39,860 nucleotides of DNA from Polyangiaceae bacterium (GTDB taxonomy: Bacteria; Myxococcota_A; Polyangia; Polyangiales; Polyangiaceae), in the NCBI GenBank assembly GCA_020633205.1, contig JACKEB010000029.1, positions 1 through 39,860 on the forward strand, read 5' to 3'. The stretch's first letter is position 1, and each line of letters opens with the position of its first letter. The position numbers were made by a program, and so were the translations under genes. The notes under the pieces are model-generated. The model was not told the origin of the DNA. It saw only the letters and a list, made by a program, of their open reading frames with translations, and did no database searches. Positions 1 through 8,026 of this stretch are shown one piece after another.

Positions 1-741
1 GCCCCCATTGCCGATTGCGGTCTTTGACTGGAACGCGTGCCAGCCCGTGCCGGTCTTGTCCTTCTCGGGGTCCAAGAACGCCGTCACACGACCCTTCTGG
101 TAGTCGTGCATCAGGAAGTTCCAGGCGACCACGGCGAACCCCAGCACACCGAAGCCCATCACCGCGACGCTGCTGCGACGGATCTTCGTCATCGCGAGGA
201 TGGAGAACGCCGTGAGCACGTAGACGAGCGAGGTCCCGAGGTCGGGCTGCTTCATGACCAGGATGAACGGCACTGCCGTCAGCAGCCCGGGTAGCCAGAG
301 ATCGAATAGGCTTCTCGGCTCTGTCTTCGGATCGTCGTGCACCGCGCGCGCCAGAGCGAGCACCACGAGGATCTTCATGAACTCCGACGGCTGAAACGTG
401 AACGATCCGATCTGAAACCAGCGGATGGAACCACGAATACCCGTTCCGAATACGAAGAGCAGAACCAGGGTGACGATGCCCCCGCCGTACAAGAAGTAGG
501 CGAAGCGCTCGAAGTGCCGATAGTCGATTGCCGCGACCAAGATCGCGAGCAACACGCCAACCACCAGCCAGTAGACCTGGGAGACGTAGATGTCAGCGAG
601 GGACTTCTTCGAGGAGACGTCGAGGTACACGCTCGTGGCGCTGTACAGGTTGACGACGCCAATCACCCCGATTGCAGCTGTAACCAAGAACAGCGGCCAG
701 TCGAAGTGCTCACGGCCACTGACCCGATCAGTGCGCAGCAT
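1..741 (-). CDS. rodA: Rod-shape-determining peptidoglycan glycosyltransferase RodA (3' end cut by window edge)
   Basis: SEDS-family membrane protein that polymerises glycan strands with PBP2 in the elongasome. The frame runs open from an ATG at 739-741 to the first base, giving 247 N-terminal residues of a protein usually 370-430 long; the C-terminus lies outside. Visible are several hydrophobic segments, the early SEDS pattern FDWPLF, the segment FQPSEFMKI and, at the very edge, the conserved loop GTGWHAFQSK followed by AIGNGG. It follows mrdA with a 39-base gap, so it is the last visible gene of the mre-mrd operon. Identification is firm from these motifs and the neighbours. Confidence 0.95.
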   Translation of the reverse strand, partial: MLRTDRVSGREHFDWPLFLVTAAIGVIGVVNLYSATSVYLDVSSKKSLADIYVSQVYWLVVGVLLAILVAAIDYRHFERFAYFLYGGGIVTLVLLFVFGTGIRGSIRWFQIGSFTFQPSEFMKILVVLALARAVHDDPKTEPRSLFDLWLPGLLTAVPFILVMKQPDLGTSLVYVLTAFSILAMTKIRRSSVAVMGFGVLGFAVVAWNFLMHDYQKGRVTAFLDPEKDKTGTGWHAFQSKTAIGNGG

Positions 742-780
742 GGCCCTCCGAGTCTGAGCGGTGCTCAGCCAGCCATTGCC

Positions 781-2694
781 TCACGGAACACCTCGGTCCC
801 GCTTCGCGGTCGAGCGCTCGCTCAGGCGCTTCTCTCGCAGCTTCTGCCAGTCTCGCACGACCTGCATCGCAACCGGCACCGCGGCCTTACCGCCAGCGCC
901 GCCGTGCTCCACCAAGACCACGATCGCGATCTCTGGTGAGTGGGAAGGCGCGTAGCCAGCAAACCACGCGTGGTCACGGTTGAAGTACCAGACCTTGTGG
1001 GGATCCACGTCCTTCGGTGTGCGCCGACTGACCTGCGCCGTGCCGGTCTTGCCTGCCATGTCGACGCCCGGAATTGCCGCCTTGTGCGCGGTGCCTTCGC
1101 GTTCATTGACGACGCCCACCAGGCCCGATTTGACCAGCGACAGGTTCTCGGGATCGACCTCGACCAAGCGCCGCACGCGCGGCGGAAACTCCTGCACGAT
1201 CGTGCCGTCGCTGGTCTCGATGCTGCGCACGACCTGGGGCTGGTAGAGGGTGCCCCCGTTGGCCAGTGCCGCGTAGCCCAACGTGAGTTGCAGCACACTC
1301 ACCGTCGACGCGCCCTGCCCGATGGCGCTGAGCAGAGTAAAACCACCGCGGAACGCCCCACGATAACGCCGGGTGTACCAAGCGCGCGTCGGCATGCGCC
1401 CGCGCGCCTCGGGGTTGATGCCGATGCCGGTCTTCACACCGAAGCCGAAATCCATGCCCATCGCGCTCAAGCGATCGATGTGGATCCCCTCGCCCAGCGC
1501 GTAAAAGTACGTGTTGCAGGAGCGAACGATGGCCTCGTGGAGGCGCACGTTGCGGTGGATGCCCGTGCAGCGGAAGTAGCGACGGCCGTATTCGTAGCCG
1601 CCGCGGCAGTCCACGACGCTGCGCGGGGTGATGATGTGATCCGCTAGACCCGCCAGCGCCGCGAACGGCTTGAAGGTGGATCCCGGGGGATACGCCGCAG
1701 AGACGGTCTTGTCCAAGGTGGGCTTCAACGGGTCGGAGTAGAGCTTGCGGAATGCATCGCGCACTGCCTTCTTGCCGTTGGACCCACTGACGACGTTCGG
1801 GTCGTAGCTAGGCTTGGATAGTGCCGCGAGGATACGCCCCGTCCGCACATCGATCACAGCGACTGAGCCCGCGACTTGGCCGCGCATGGCCCGCTCGACG
1901 GACTGCATCAGCTCGATGTCGAGGGTGAGGGAGATGTCGCGACCCGGCACCGGATCCAAGCGCCGTGGCTCGTCCAGGTACTGGTCCTCCAGGTCCTCGC
2001 GGTTCTGTTTGGCGCGGCGCCCGCCGAGGACCTTCTTCCACCCACGCTGACCGATCAGGTAGCTCTCCCAGCGGCGCTCGACACCCACCGCGCCGAGGCG
2101 ATCCCCAGCGCGGTAACCCCGGCCGTCGAGGCGAGCCAACGTGTCCGGATCCACTTCGCGCATGTAGCCGAGGATGTGCGCGGCGAGCTCACCGTAGGGG
2201 TAGTAGCGAACCGGGACTGGAGCGACTTCAACGCCGTTGAGATCGCGCTCGTGGGTTTCGAGCGCAGCCACCGCGTCGCGATCCACGTCGACCTTGAGGA
2301 GCGTCTGCTGATCGCGGCGAGAACCGTTGGCCAAGCTCAAGATGCGCTCGCGCATCTCCTTCTCTTCGCCCTCTTCGATCCCCATCAGCTCGACGACGCG
2401 CGGCCAGGTCTTCTCCATGTCGATGATGGAGGGCACGACGTACACGTTGTACGACGGTCGGTTCCCCGCGAGAACGTGGCCCTGGGAGTCGCGGATCACT
2501 CCGCGACTGGTCGCCAGCGTACGTTCACGAATGATGTTGCGGAGGGCCTGGGCGTGATGAAGGTCGTGCTCCACGAGCTGCAGCTGCACGAGGCGGCCGA
2601 TCAGCACACCGAACGTGAGCAGCACCGCCAACACCATCCAGCTGTAGCGGCGGCGAAACTCACCGACATCCGAGCGCTGAACGAGGATCGTCAC
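781..2694 (-). CDS. mrdA: Penicillin-binding protein 2, peptidoglycan D,D-transpeptidase MrdA
   Basis: Class B PBP that cross-links peptidoglycan during elongation as partner of RodA. I chose the GTG at 2694, which overlaps the mreD stop in the sequence GTGA; a longer frame upstream to 2964 only reads through mreD. The 637-residue product has a cytoplasmic N-terminus, one membrane anchor near residues 19-35, a PBP dimerisation domain (about 60-230, with TSRGVIRD) and a transpeptidase domain. Catalytic motifs are intact: STFK at 339-342 (serine nucleophile), SCN at 392-394 and KTG at 549-551. The C-terminus is basic. It sits in the order mreB-mreC-mreD-mrdA-rodA typical of elongation clusters. 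Confidence 0.96.
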   Translation of the reverse strand: MTILVQRSDVGEFRRRYSWMVLAVLLTFGVLIGRLVQLQLVEHDLHHAQALRNIIRERTLATSRGVIRDSQGHVLAGNRPSYNVYVVPSIIDMEKTWPRVVELMGIEEGEEKEMRERILSLANGSRRDQQTLLKVDVDRDAVAALETHERDLNGVEVAPVPVRYYPYGELAAHILGYMREVDPDTLARLDGRGYRAGDRLGAVGVERRWESYLIGQRGWKKVLGGRRAKQNREDLEDQYLDEPRRLDPVPGRDISLTLDIELMQSVERAMRGQVAGSVAVIDVRTGRILAALSKPSYDPNVVSGSNGKKAVRDAFRKLYSDPLKPTLDKTVSAAYPPGSTFKPFAALAGLADHIITPRSVVDCRGGYEYGRRYFRCTGIHRNVRLHEAIVRSCNTYFYALGEGIHIDRLSAMGMDFGFGVKTGIGINPEARGRMPTRAWYTRRYRGAFRGGFTLLSAIGQGASTVSVLQLTLGYAALANGGTLYQPQVVRSIETSDGTIVQEFPPRVRRLVEVDPENLSLVKSGLVGVVNEREGTAHKAAIPGVDMAGKTGTAQVSRRTPKDVDPHKVWYFNRDHAWFAGYAPSHSPEIAIVVLVEHGGAGGKAAVPVAMQVVRDWQKLREKRLSERSTAKRDRGVP

Positions 2695-3242
2695 GGCGCC
2701 GCGCTCCCGGTCGCTCCGCCCGCAGCCCCACCATGGATGCGCTGCGCGAGCGCGAACACGAACGGTGCAAACAGCGCCGTCGCCAACGCGTGAGGCACCG
2801 CGATCCCGACGAGCTCCACTGGCCGATGGGCATCGGCGCCGAAGATCGCCAGCAGCATCAGCACGATGCCGGCTTCGATCAGCGCGAAGAAGAAGGCGAG
2901 AGACATCTGGGTGAGCTTCGTTTGGGCCGTAAGCCTGACCCCTGCGATGCGCGAAAGCCACCACACGGCCACCAGCACGAAAGCGAACAGACCGAGCGGG
3001 GCACCGGAGAACACGTCGATCAGGTACCCGAGCACGAAGGCGATCAACGCTCCACGGGGCATCGAGAGTTCGTGAACTCCGAGATAGATCACCAAAGGCA
3101 ACACTAGGCTCGGTGTGCCGTTGATCTCACCCACGCCAAGCAGCGACGAAAGCAGGCTATTTAGCGGCCCGAACAGCCGATACAGGTTGCCCTGTATGAG
3201 CGTCAACAGGATCCCCATCCCGATCAGGCCAAACGTACGCAT
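2691..3242 (-). CDS. mreD: Rod shape-determining protein MreD
   Basis: Small integral membrane protein of the elongasome that links MreC to PBP2/RodA. The 183 residues form about five hydrophobic helices (near 5-20, 45-58, 64-82, 86-100 and 112-165) with few charges, the usual size and profile for MreD. It begins 3 bases after the mreC stop and its TGA overlaps the GTG of mrdA by four bases, so both junctions suggest translational coupling. MreD is poorly conserved in sequence; the call rests on length, topology and its exact place between mreC and mrdA. Confidence 0.92.
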   Translation of the reverse strand: MRTFGLIGMGILLTLIQGNLYRLFGPLNSLLSSLLGVGEINGTPSLVLPLVIYLGVHELSMPRGALIAFVLGYLIDVFSGAPLGLFAFVLVAVWWLSRIAGVRLTAQTKLTQMSLAFFFALIEAGIVLMLLAIFGADAHRPVELVGIAVPHALATALFAPFVFALAQRIHGGAAGGATGSAAP

Positions 3243-3245
3243 CGC

Positions 3246-4115
3246 TCACGGAGCCTTCGGCTTAGCGCCGTCAGCGGGAGAGCAACGCTCGGTGTCGCTG
3301 AGCACGATCAGCACTTCTTCGAGCCGTGAGTAGTCAACCGTCGGCTCCGCCTGGACCGTCTGGTAGATGCCGAAGTCACGCTTCTCGACCTTGGTCACGC
3401 GCGCAACGGGGATTCCCTTGGGGAAACGACAGCCAACACCGCTGGTCAGCAGCAGGTCGCCCACGTCCACTTCATCCGAGCGTTTCACGTACTCCACGCT
3501 CACCGCATAGCGATTGCGGTCGCCCACGCCTCGCACGAAGCCGCGTGCCCCGGTGCGTTCAACGACCACGTCGACGCCGAACCCGCTGTCTACAGTCAGG
3601 CGCACGTCAACGGAGTCTCCCGCGCCCCGTAGCACCGTACCCACGACGCCGTCGACGCTCACCACGGGCATGTTCTGCTGGACCTCAGTGCTTGGAGCAT
3701 CCAGCGTCACGTGCGCCACGCGGAAATACTCAGTGGTGTCTTTGCCGATCACCAACGCACTGAGCGTTTCCTGGGGGATCTCGTCTCGCAATCCAAGCAG
3801 GCGCTTGAGCCGACGGTTCTCTGACCGTTGGTTCTCGAGCTGGCGCACCTCATCGCGCAGGCGAGCGTTTTCGAAGGCGAGCTTGTCGTTGTCGGATTTG
3901 ACGTCTACGAGGTAGACATAGTCGCCCACGAGGCGCGAGACGCCACGCGCGATCGCAGCGGAGGCATACTGAATCGGCGTCGTGATGCGCACGATCGCGC
4001 GGTCGACGACGCTCATGTTCTCGGGCTTGCGGATGCGGGTGCGCAGCACGAAGAACGGCAGCGCGAGCAGCAGCACGACCAAGATGGTGTCGCGGTATCG
4101 CTTCCAAGAACCCAT
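3246..4115 (-). CDS. mreC: Rod shape-determining protein MreC
   Basis: Periplasmic scaffold of the elongasome, anchored in the inner membrane and thought to activate PBP2. The 289-residue product has a short basic N-terminus, one membrane helix at about 9-25, a long coiled coil at roughly 70-108 (rich in Leu, Asn, Glu and Arg) and the C-terminal beta-barrel region of the family, with recognisable segments such as GVVGTV and LLTSGVG. Length is normal. It lies 111 bases after mreB, the widest gap inside the cluster, and 3 bases before mreD. Confidence 0.95.
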   Translation of the reverse strand: MGSWKRYRDTILVVLLLALPFFVLRTRIRKPENMSVVDRAIVRITTPIQYASAAIARGVSRLVGDYVYLVDVKSDNDKLAFENARLRDEVRQLENQRSENRRLKRLLGLRDEIPQETLSALVIGKDTTEYFRVAHVTLDAPSTEVQQNMPVVSVDGVVGTVLRGAGDSVDVRLTVDSGFGVDVVVERTGARGFVRGVGDRNRYAVSVEYVKRSDEVDVGDLLLTSGVGCRFPKGIPVARVTKVEKRDFGIYQTVQAEPTVDYSRLEEVLIVLSDTERCSPADGAKPKAP

Positions 4116-4226
4116 GGTTCAGCCTCGCCGCCCCGCCCCAGCAGGAACCTGGATAACGACGTTGCCACTCGAGCTAGCACCGCGCGACATTCGCTTCCCT
4201 CGACCAGCCAGCCCCTGAACGGAGCC

Positions 4227-5261
4227 TCAGCCGATGGTGACCTCTTTCAAGAGCTCGATGTGGTCGAGCGTCTTGCCAGAACCCAACACGACTGCGCTCA
4301 CGGGGTCGTCGCTCACCATCACCGGAAGACCGGTCTCTTCGCGCAACAGCACATCGATGTTCTTAAGCAACGCGCCACCACCGGTGAGCACGACGCCCTT
4401 GTCGACGATGTCTGCCGCGAGCTCCGGAGGCGTGCGCTCGAGCGCGAGGAGGACCGCCTCGACGATGGCGTTGATCGGCTCGCTCATGGCCTCACGAACC
4501 TCGTCGCTGTTGACCAGGATGGTCTTGGGAATACCCGCAACCATGTCGCGGCCCTTGACCTCCATCGTGATCTGCTGCTCGAGCGAGTACGCGTTGCCGA
4601 TGGTCATCTTGATGCGCTCGGCGGTTTGCTCGCCGATCGCCAAGTTGTACTTGCGCTTCATGTAGGCAACGATGGCCTCGTCCATCTTGTCGCCACCCAC
4701 GCGCACGCTCTGGGAGTAGACGATGCCGGCGAGGGAAATCACCGCAACCTCTGTCGTCCCACCACCGATGTCGACGACCATGTTTCCGCTCGGCTCAGTG
4801 ATGGGGAGCCCCGCGCCGATCGCTGCCGCCATGGGCTCTTCGATCAGGTACACCTCGCGCGCTCCAGCGCTCTCCGCGCTCTCCTTCACCGCGCGCTTCT
4901 CCACCTCGGTTATGCCGAACGGAACGCAGATGATGATGCGGGGCTTCACCAGCGTGCGCTGATTGTGCGCTCGGCTGATGAAGTAGCGCAGCATGGCTTC
5001 GGTGATCTCGAAGTCTGCAATCACGCCGTCGCGTAGCGGACGGATCGCCTGGATGTTGCCGGGTGTGCGGCCGAGCATCTCCTTGGCCTCGCGGCCGACC
5101 GCCAACACCTTCTTGCTGCCGCGCGCATCGCGTTGCACCGCCACGACGGACGGCTCGCACGAGACGATCCCTTTGCCCTTCACATAGATCAGGGTCGTCG
5201 CCGTACCGAGATCGATGGCGAGGTCATTCGAGAACAGGCCGTATAGCCAGTCGAAAATCAT
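4227..5261 (-). CDS. mreB: Actin-like rod shape-determining protein MreB
   Basis: Bacterial actin that forms membrane-associated filaments and positions the elongation machinery. The 344-residue product has the phosphate-1 loop DLGTA (17-21), the phosphate-2 segment DIGGGTTEV and the adenosine motif LTGGGA. The N-terminal MIFDWLYGLF looks like the amphipathic membrane-binding helix of MreB. I prefer the ATG at 5261; an in-frame GTG at 5285 would add eight residues, and neither has a strong Shine-Dalgarno sequence. It is first in the elongation operon and is preceded by a long, structured leader that also contains a short overlapping ORF. Confidence 0.96.
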   Translation of the reverse strand: MIFDWLYGLFSNDLAIDLGTATTLIYVKGKGIVSCEPSVVAVQRDARGSKKVLAVGREAKEMLGRTPGNIQAIRPLRDGVIADFEITEAMLRYFISRAHNQRTLVKPRIIICVPFGITEVEKRAVKESAESAGAREVYLIEEPMAAAIGAGLPITEPSGNMVVDIGGGTTEVAVISLAGIVYSQSVRVGGDKMDEAIVAYMKRKYNLAIGEQTAERIKMTIGNAYSLEQQITMEVKGRDMVAGIPKTILVNSDEVREAMSEPINAIVEAVLLALERTPPELAADIVDKGVVLTGGGALLKNIDVLLREETGLPVMVSDDPVSAVVLGSGKTLDHIELLKEVTIG

Positions 5262-5340
5262 CGACGAGTCCAGAAGGTGCGCCACCGTGAGGTGGGGCGA
5301 GAAAGGCCACCAGGGGTGGTGGCCGTGCGAGCCAGAGCAT
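5224..5340 (-). CDS. Possible 38-codon leader ORF overlapping the mreB start (speculative)
   Basis: An ATG at 5338-5340 sits directly after a purine-rich GGAGAGGA, a better ribosome-binding site than either mreB start has. The reading frame differs from mreB, runs through the mreB start region and stops at 5224-5226. The peptide is hydrophobic and proline-rich and resembles nothing I know. If translated it would compete with mreB initiation or be coupled to it; it may equally be chance. Its frame stays open upstream to 5580, but without support. Confidence 0.2.
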   Translation of the reverse strand: MLWLARPPPLVAFLAPPHGGAPSGLVDDFRLAIRPVLE

Positions 5341-5892
5341 TCCTCTCCAAGGGAGAGCGAATGAGAAACGAGACGTTAGACACACGCCCAGGGGCGTGAA
5401 GGTGCTTTGGGTGCGCCAGGTCGGCGCGAGTTCTAAGTGCCGTAAGGGGTTCGGCTCAGGCTGAGAGAAGTTGGATTGAAGTGTGCGCTCGGCCACGCCG
5501 CAAATCGGGCTTCCCCGGCCAGGGAGCGGCGTACCTAGCACGCACTTTGGGGAGCGTGCAATCAGGCGTCCTGCCAGCAACGCTCACCCCGTCATGAGCC
5601 ATGCACCGTGACTAGTAGAACCCTGATTTTTCACCCCCGGCTGGTGACCACGCCTGAAGCTTGCCTCCCCTCAGCGGCCCTCAGAATTGGCCATTGATTC
5701 TTGGAGCTTAGCCTACGTTCCTTAGCCGTTGCTAGAGCTTCCAGTGGTGGCGTGAAAGCGCAGCCACAGCGCTAGCTAGGCAGCGCAAGTCATTGAAATC
5801 GCGCGCCTCTCCAACGGCCTCATACCCCTCGCGAGCCCCAAGGCCTGAGAATCGGCGCTGTGGATGCGGCTTGGTCCGATGGCGCTGGGCGG
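5286..5892 (-). promoter_or_regulatory. Intergenic region and 5' leader of mreB with three small hairpins
   Basis: About 600 bases separate the RRM gene stop from mreB, both on the minus strand. No convincing gene is seen apart from the possible leader ORF. Three perfect inverted repeats lie in series just before mreB: 5383-5398 (6-bp stem CACGCC/GGCGTG, 4-base loop), 5343-5357 (6-bp stem CTCTCC/GGAGAG, 3-base loop) and 5305-5324 (8-bp stem GGCCACCA/TGGTGGCC, 4-base loop). In the mRNA they would precede the start codon by about 20-140 bases. The operon promoter must lie here or further upstream; I cannot place it with confidence. Confidence 0.5.
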
Positions 5893-6882
5893 CTAGTCGT
5901 CGTCCCAGCTGTCGCGGTCCCAACGGCTCGGGTTGTCCCGGCCGTCTTGGTCGCCTCGAGCGCCGCGCTTCGGTCGCTTCTTTTCTTTCGCCTTCTTCTC
6001 GCGTTCTTTCCGACGACGATCTTCGCCTCCGCCACGGAAACTCTCGAAGCGATCGGCGGGCGGTGCTCCACCGTCGGAGGGCTCCTCAAAGCGCGGGCCT
6101 GGTGGAGGACCGAAGTCCCCACCACCGCCGCCACCGCCGCCACCGCCACCGCCGCCGCGGTACTCGACCGGCGGTCGGTCCCCACCGCGGTCAGGTCGGT
6201 CACCTCCACCCGGGCCCGCCGGACGTGGTGGACGGTCGCCACGCGGATGCGCGATCGACATGTGAAGCTTCCGGCCTCGAAGCGCGGCATCCCGCATCAG
6301 CACGACCGCCTGCTCCGCCGCCTCGGTGGTGTCCATGGTCACGAATCCAAAGCCACGCCCCCGGCCTTCCGGTGTGGTTGGCAAATGGATGCGCGCAACG
6401 TTGCCCGCGTTGCCTTCGCTGAACACCCCCTCCAGCTCTTCACGAGTCGCGTCATAGGGCAGGTTGCTGACGTACAGAGTCTTGTCGTTATTGCGATCGG
6501 GGGGAGGCCCACCGCGTCCGCCTTCGGGGCGGTCCCGACGCGGGGGACGGTCACCACGGTCACCACGGTCACCACGGTCGTGCCGCTCCCCGCCCGCACC
6601 GCCGCCACCACCTTGCCGCGGCTCCGAGTGGAACTCGCGCACGGAAATCGTGCGACCCGCTTGGCTCGAGCGATCGAGTGAACGCCGCGCGGCTTCCGCC
6701 TCCGCTGCGCTGCTCATGGTTACGAATGCGAAGCCTCGAGGACGCCCGGTGTTGCGGTCTCGCGGCAAACTGATGTCAACGACGCTGCCTCCGGTTGCTT
6801 CGAATAGCTGTCGGAGCACGTCTTCGCTGATGACATCGGGCAAGCCCCCGACGAAGAGCTTGCGACCGTCGTCAGTTTCCAT
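5893..6882 (-). CDS. Two-RRM, glycine/arginine-rich RNA-binding protein
   Basis: Predicted cytosolic single-stranded RNA-binding protein of 329 residues. RRM1 spans about 8-84, with RNP2 LFVGGL and RNP1 RGFAFVTM; RRM2 spans about 134-212, with RNP2 LYVSNL and RNP1 GRGFGFVTM. The linker (91-133) holds DRG repeats and Gly/Arg runs. The tail has RG/DRG motifs, an uninterrupted glycine run near 243-255, a Lys/Arg-rich stretch (288-311) and an acidic end. I chose the ATG at 6882 because RRM1 begins right after it; upstream sequence in this frame is not protein-like and overlaps the divergent gene. Bacterial RRM proteins usually carry a single domain, so this eukaryote-like architecture is notable. 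Its RNA targets are unknown. Confidence 0.9.
   Translation of the reverse strand: METDDGRKLFVGGLPDVISEDVLRQLFEATGGSVVDISLPRDRNTGRPRGFAFVTMSSAAEAEAARRSLDRSSQAGRTISVREFHSEPRQGGGGGAGGERHDRGDRGDRGDRPPRRDRPEGGRGGPPPDRNNDKTLYVSNLPYDATREELEGVFSEGNAGNVARIHLPTTPEGRGRGFGFVTMDTTEAAEQAVVLMRDAALRGRKLHMSIAHPRGDRPPRPAGPGGGDRPDRGGDRPPVEYRGGGGGGGGGGGGGDFGPPPGPRFEEPSDGGAPPADRFESFRGGGEDRRRKEREKKAKEKKRPKRGARGDQDGRDNPSRWDRDSWDDD
6549..6578. repeat. 9-bp tandem repeat encoding DRG units
   Basis: Three perfect copies of ggtcaccac (6549-6575) followed by a partial copy lie in frame inside the RRM protein gene and encode the DRG repeats of the linker between the two RRM domains. A second simple-sequence tract, made of CCG/CCA triplets at about 6119-6159, encodes the polyglycine run. 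Both could vary in length by slippage. Confidence 0.85.
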
Positions 6883-6933
6883 GGGTAGTAACTTCTTCCC
6901 CTCGTAGTGGCAGTCCGCCGGTCGGCTGTGGAG

Positions 6934-6968
6934 AGAGATTACGATACCGGGCGCTGACAAGCCGTCAA
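6934..6968 (-). promoter_or_regulatory. Candidate sigma70-type promoter for the RRM gene
   Basis: Read on the minus strand, TTGACG (6963-6968) is followed after 16 bases by TATCGT (6941-6946), close to the housekeeping consensus. Transcription would start near 6934 and leave a 5' UTR of about 50 bases. It lies in the 217-base divergent gap between this gene and the lipid kinase. Confidence 0.45.
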
Positions 6969-7099
6969 GGTGGCGCAAACTCGCCATCGTGCGATTCAGC
7001 GGGGCATCAGCTGTTCGCCTTGGCGGTCGTAGGAATGCCCCAACGCCACCACGGAGGGTGCAAAGCACGGCCCAGCCATGCTCAGATGAGCGCCAGGCC

Positions 7100-8023
7100 A
7101 TGAGCACCCACGTCATCGTCAATCCCAAAGCCGGCAGCGGTCGCGCCGCCGCGAAACTCCCGGAAATCCGCCGCGCACTCAAGGACGCTGGGGTCGAGTT
7201 CGAAATCCGCGAGACGCAGGGTCCCGGCCACGCGACGGAGCTGCTCAACGATGCGAGGCGCGCCGGGGTGGAAACCGTCGCGGTCGTGGGTGGCGATGGC
7301 ACGCTGAACGAAGTGAGCCAAGGCTACCTCGATCTTCAAGGTCAGCCGCTCCCCGGTCCTCGCCTTTCGTTGATCCCCGCGGGAACAGGCGGTGATTTCC
7401 GTAAGAGCTTCGGCTTCGACGAATCCATCGAAGACGCAGCGCGGCGCCTGCAGCGGGGCAAGACCCAACGCATCGATCTGGGTGTCTTGCACTGTCAGGA
7501 TGGCGGTGAGGAGGTGACACGCGCCTTCCTCAACATCATGAGCTTCGGTATTGGCGGCCTAACGGACCGGTTGGTCAACTCGGGCCCCAAGTGGCTCGGT
7601 GGCAAGGCGGCTTTCTTCCTCGGGACGTTCCGCGCTTTGCTCAGCTACCGCAACACCGCCGTGGAGGTGAGTGTCGATGGGGAGCCGTGGCTAGTCGGCC
7701 CGATCCTCAATGTTGCCGTTGCCAACGGTCAATACTTCGGCGGCGGCATGCACATCGCGCCCCAGGCCGACCCGAGTGACGGCGTGTTCGACATCGTGGC
7801 CCTCGGCGACATCAGCGCCACACGCAGCCTGGCGATGACCCCGAAGGTCTACAAGGGGACCCACGTGGGTGAACACCAGGTGCTCAGCTGCCGCGGCCGA
7901 CGCATCGAAGCCAAGCCGCTCGACACGGGCGACGAGGTGTTGATCGACAACGACGGGGAGACGCCAGGCAAACTGCCGATCCGCGTGGAACTTGCGGCGG
8001 GCGCCCTTCAGCTCATCGTGTAG
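7100..8023 (+). CDS. Diacylglycerol/lipid kinase family protein (YegS/DgkB-like)
   Basis: Soluble or membrane-associated kinase of the diacylglycerol kinase catalytic family, using ATP to phosphorylate a lipid such as diacylglycerol or a related alcohol. The start at 7100 puts the family's N-terminal strand directly after it (VIVNPKAGSGR), and the signature VGGDGTLNEV follows near residues 63-72; upstream in-frame sequence looks non-coding. At 307 residues it has the normal length. It is divergent from the RRM gene and convergent with the Lgt-like gene, the two stops being only 3 bases apart. The exact lipid substrate cannot be told from sequence. Confidence 0.88.
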   Translation: MSTHVIVNPKAGSGRAAAKLPEIRRALKDAGVEFEIRETQGPGHATELLNDARRAGVETVAVVGGDGTLNEVSQGYLDLQGQPLPGPRLSLIPAGTGGDFRKSFGFDESIEDAARRLQRGKTQRIDLGVLHCQDGGEEVTRAFLNIMSFGIGGLTDRLVNSGPKWLGGKAAFFLGTFRALLSYRNTAVEVSVDGEPWLVGPILNVAVANGQYFGGGMHIAPQADPSDGVFDIVALGDISATRSLAMTPKVYKGTHVGEHQVLSCRGRRIEAKPLDTGDEVLIDNDGETPGKLPIRVELAAGALQLIV

Positions 8024-8026
8024 GAC

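Noticed and set aside
2695..2964. 90-codon N-terminal extension of mrdA
   Set aside because: It reads mreD out of phase; the GTG at 2694 places the normal PBP2 N-terminus and gives a four-base overlap.
3828..5036. 402-codon frame antisense to mreB and mreC
   Set aside because: It mirrors the third-position GC bias of mreBC and has no protein-like domain; similar antisense frames occur across the window (for example 10752-11993).
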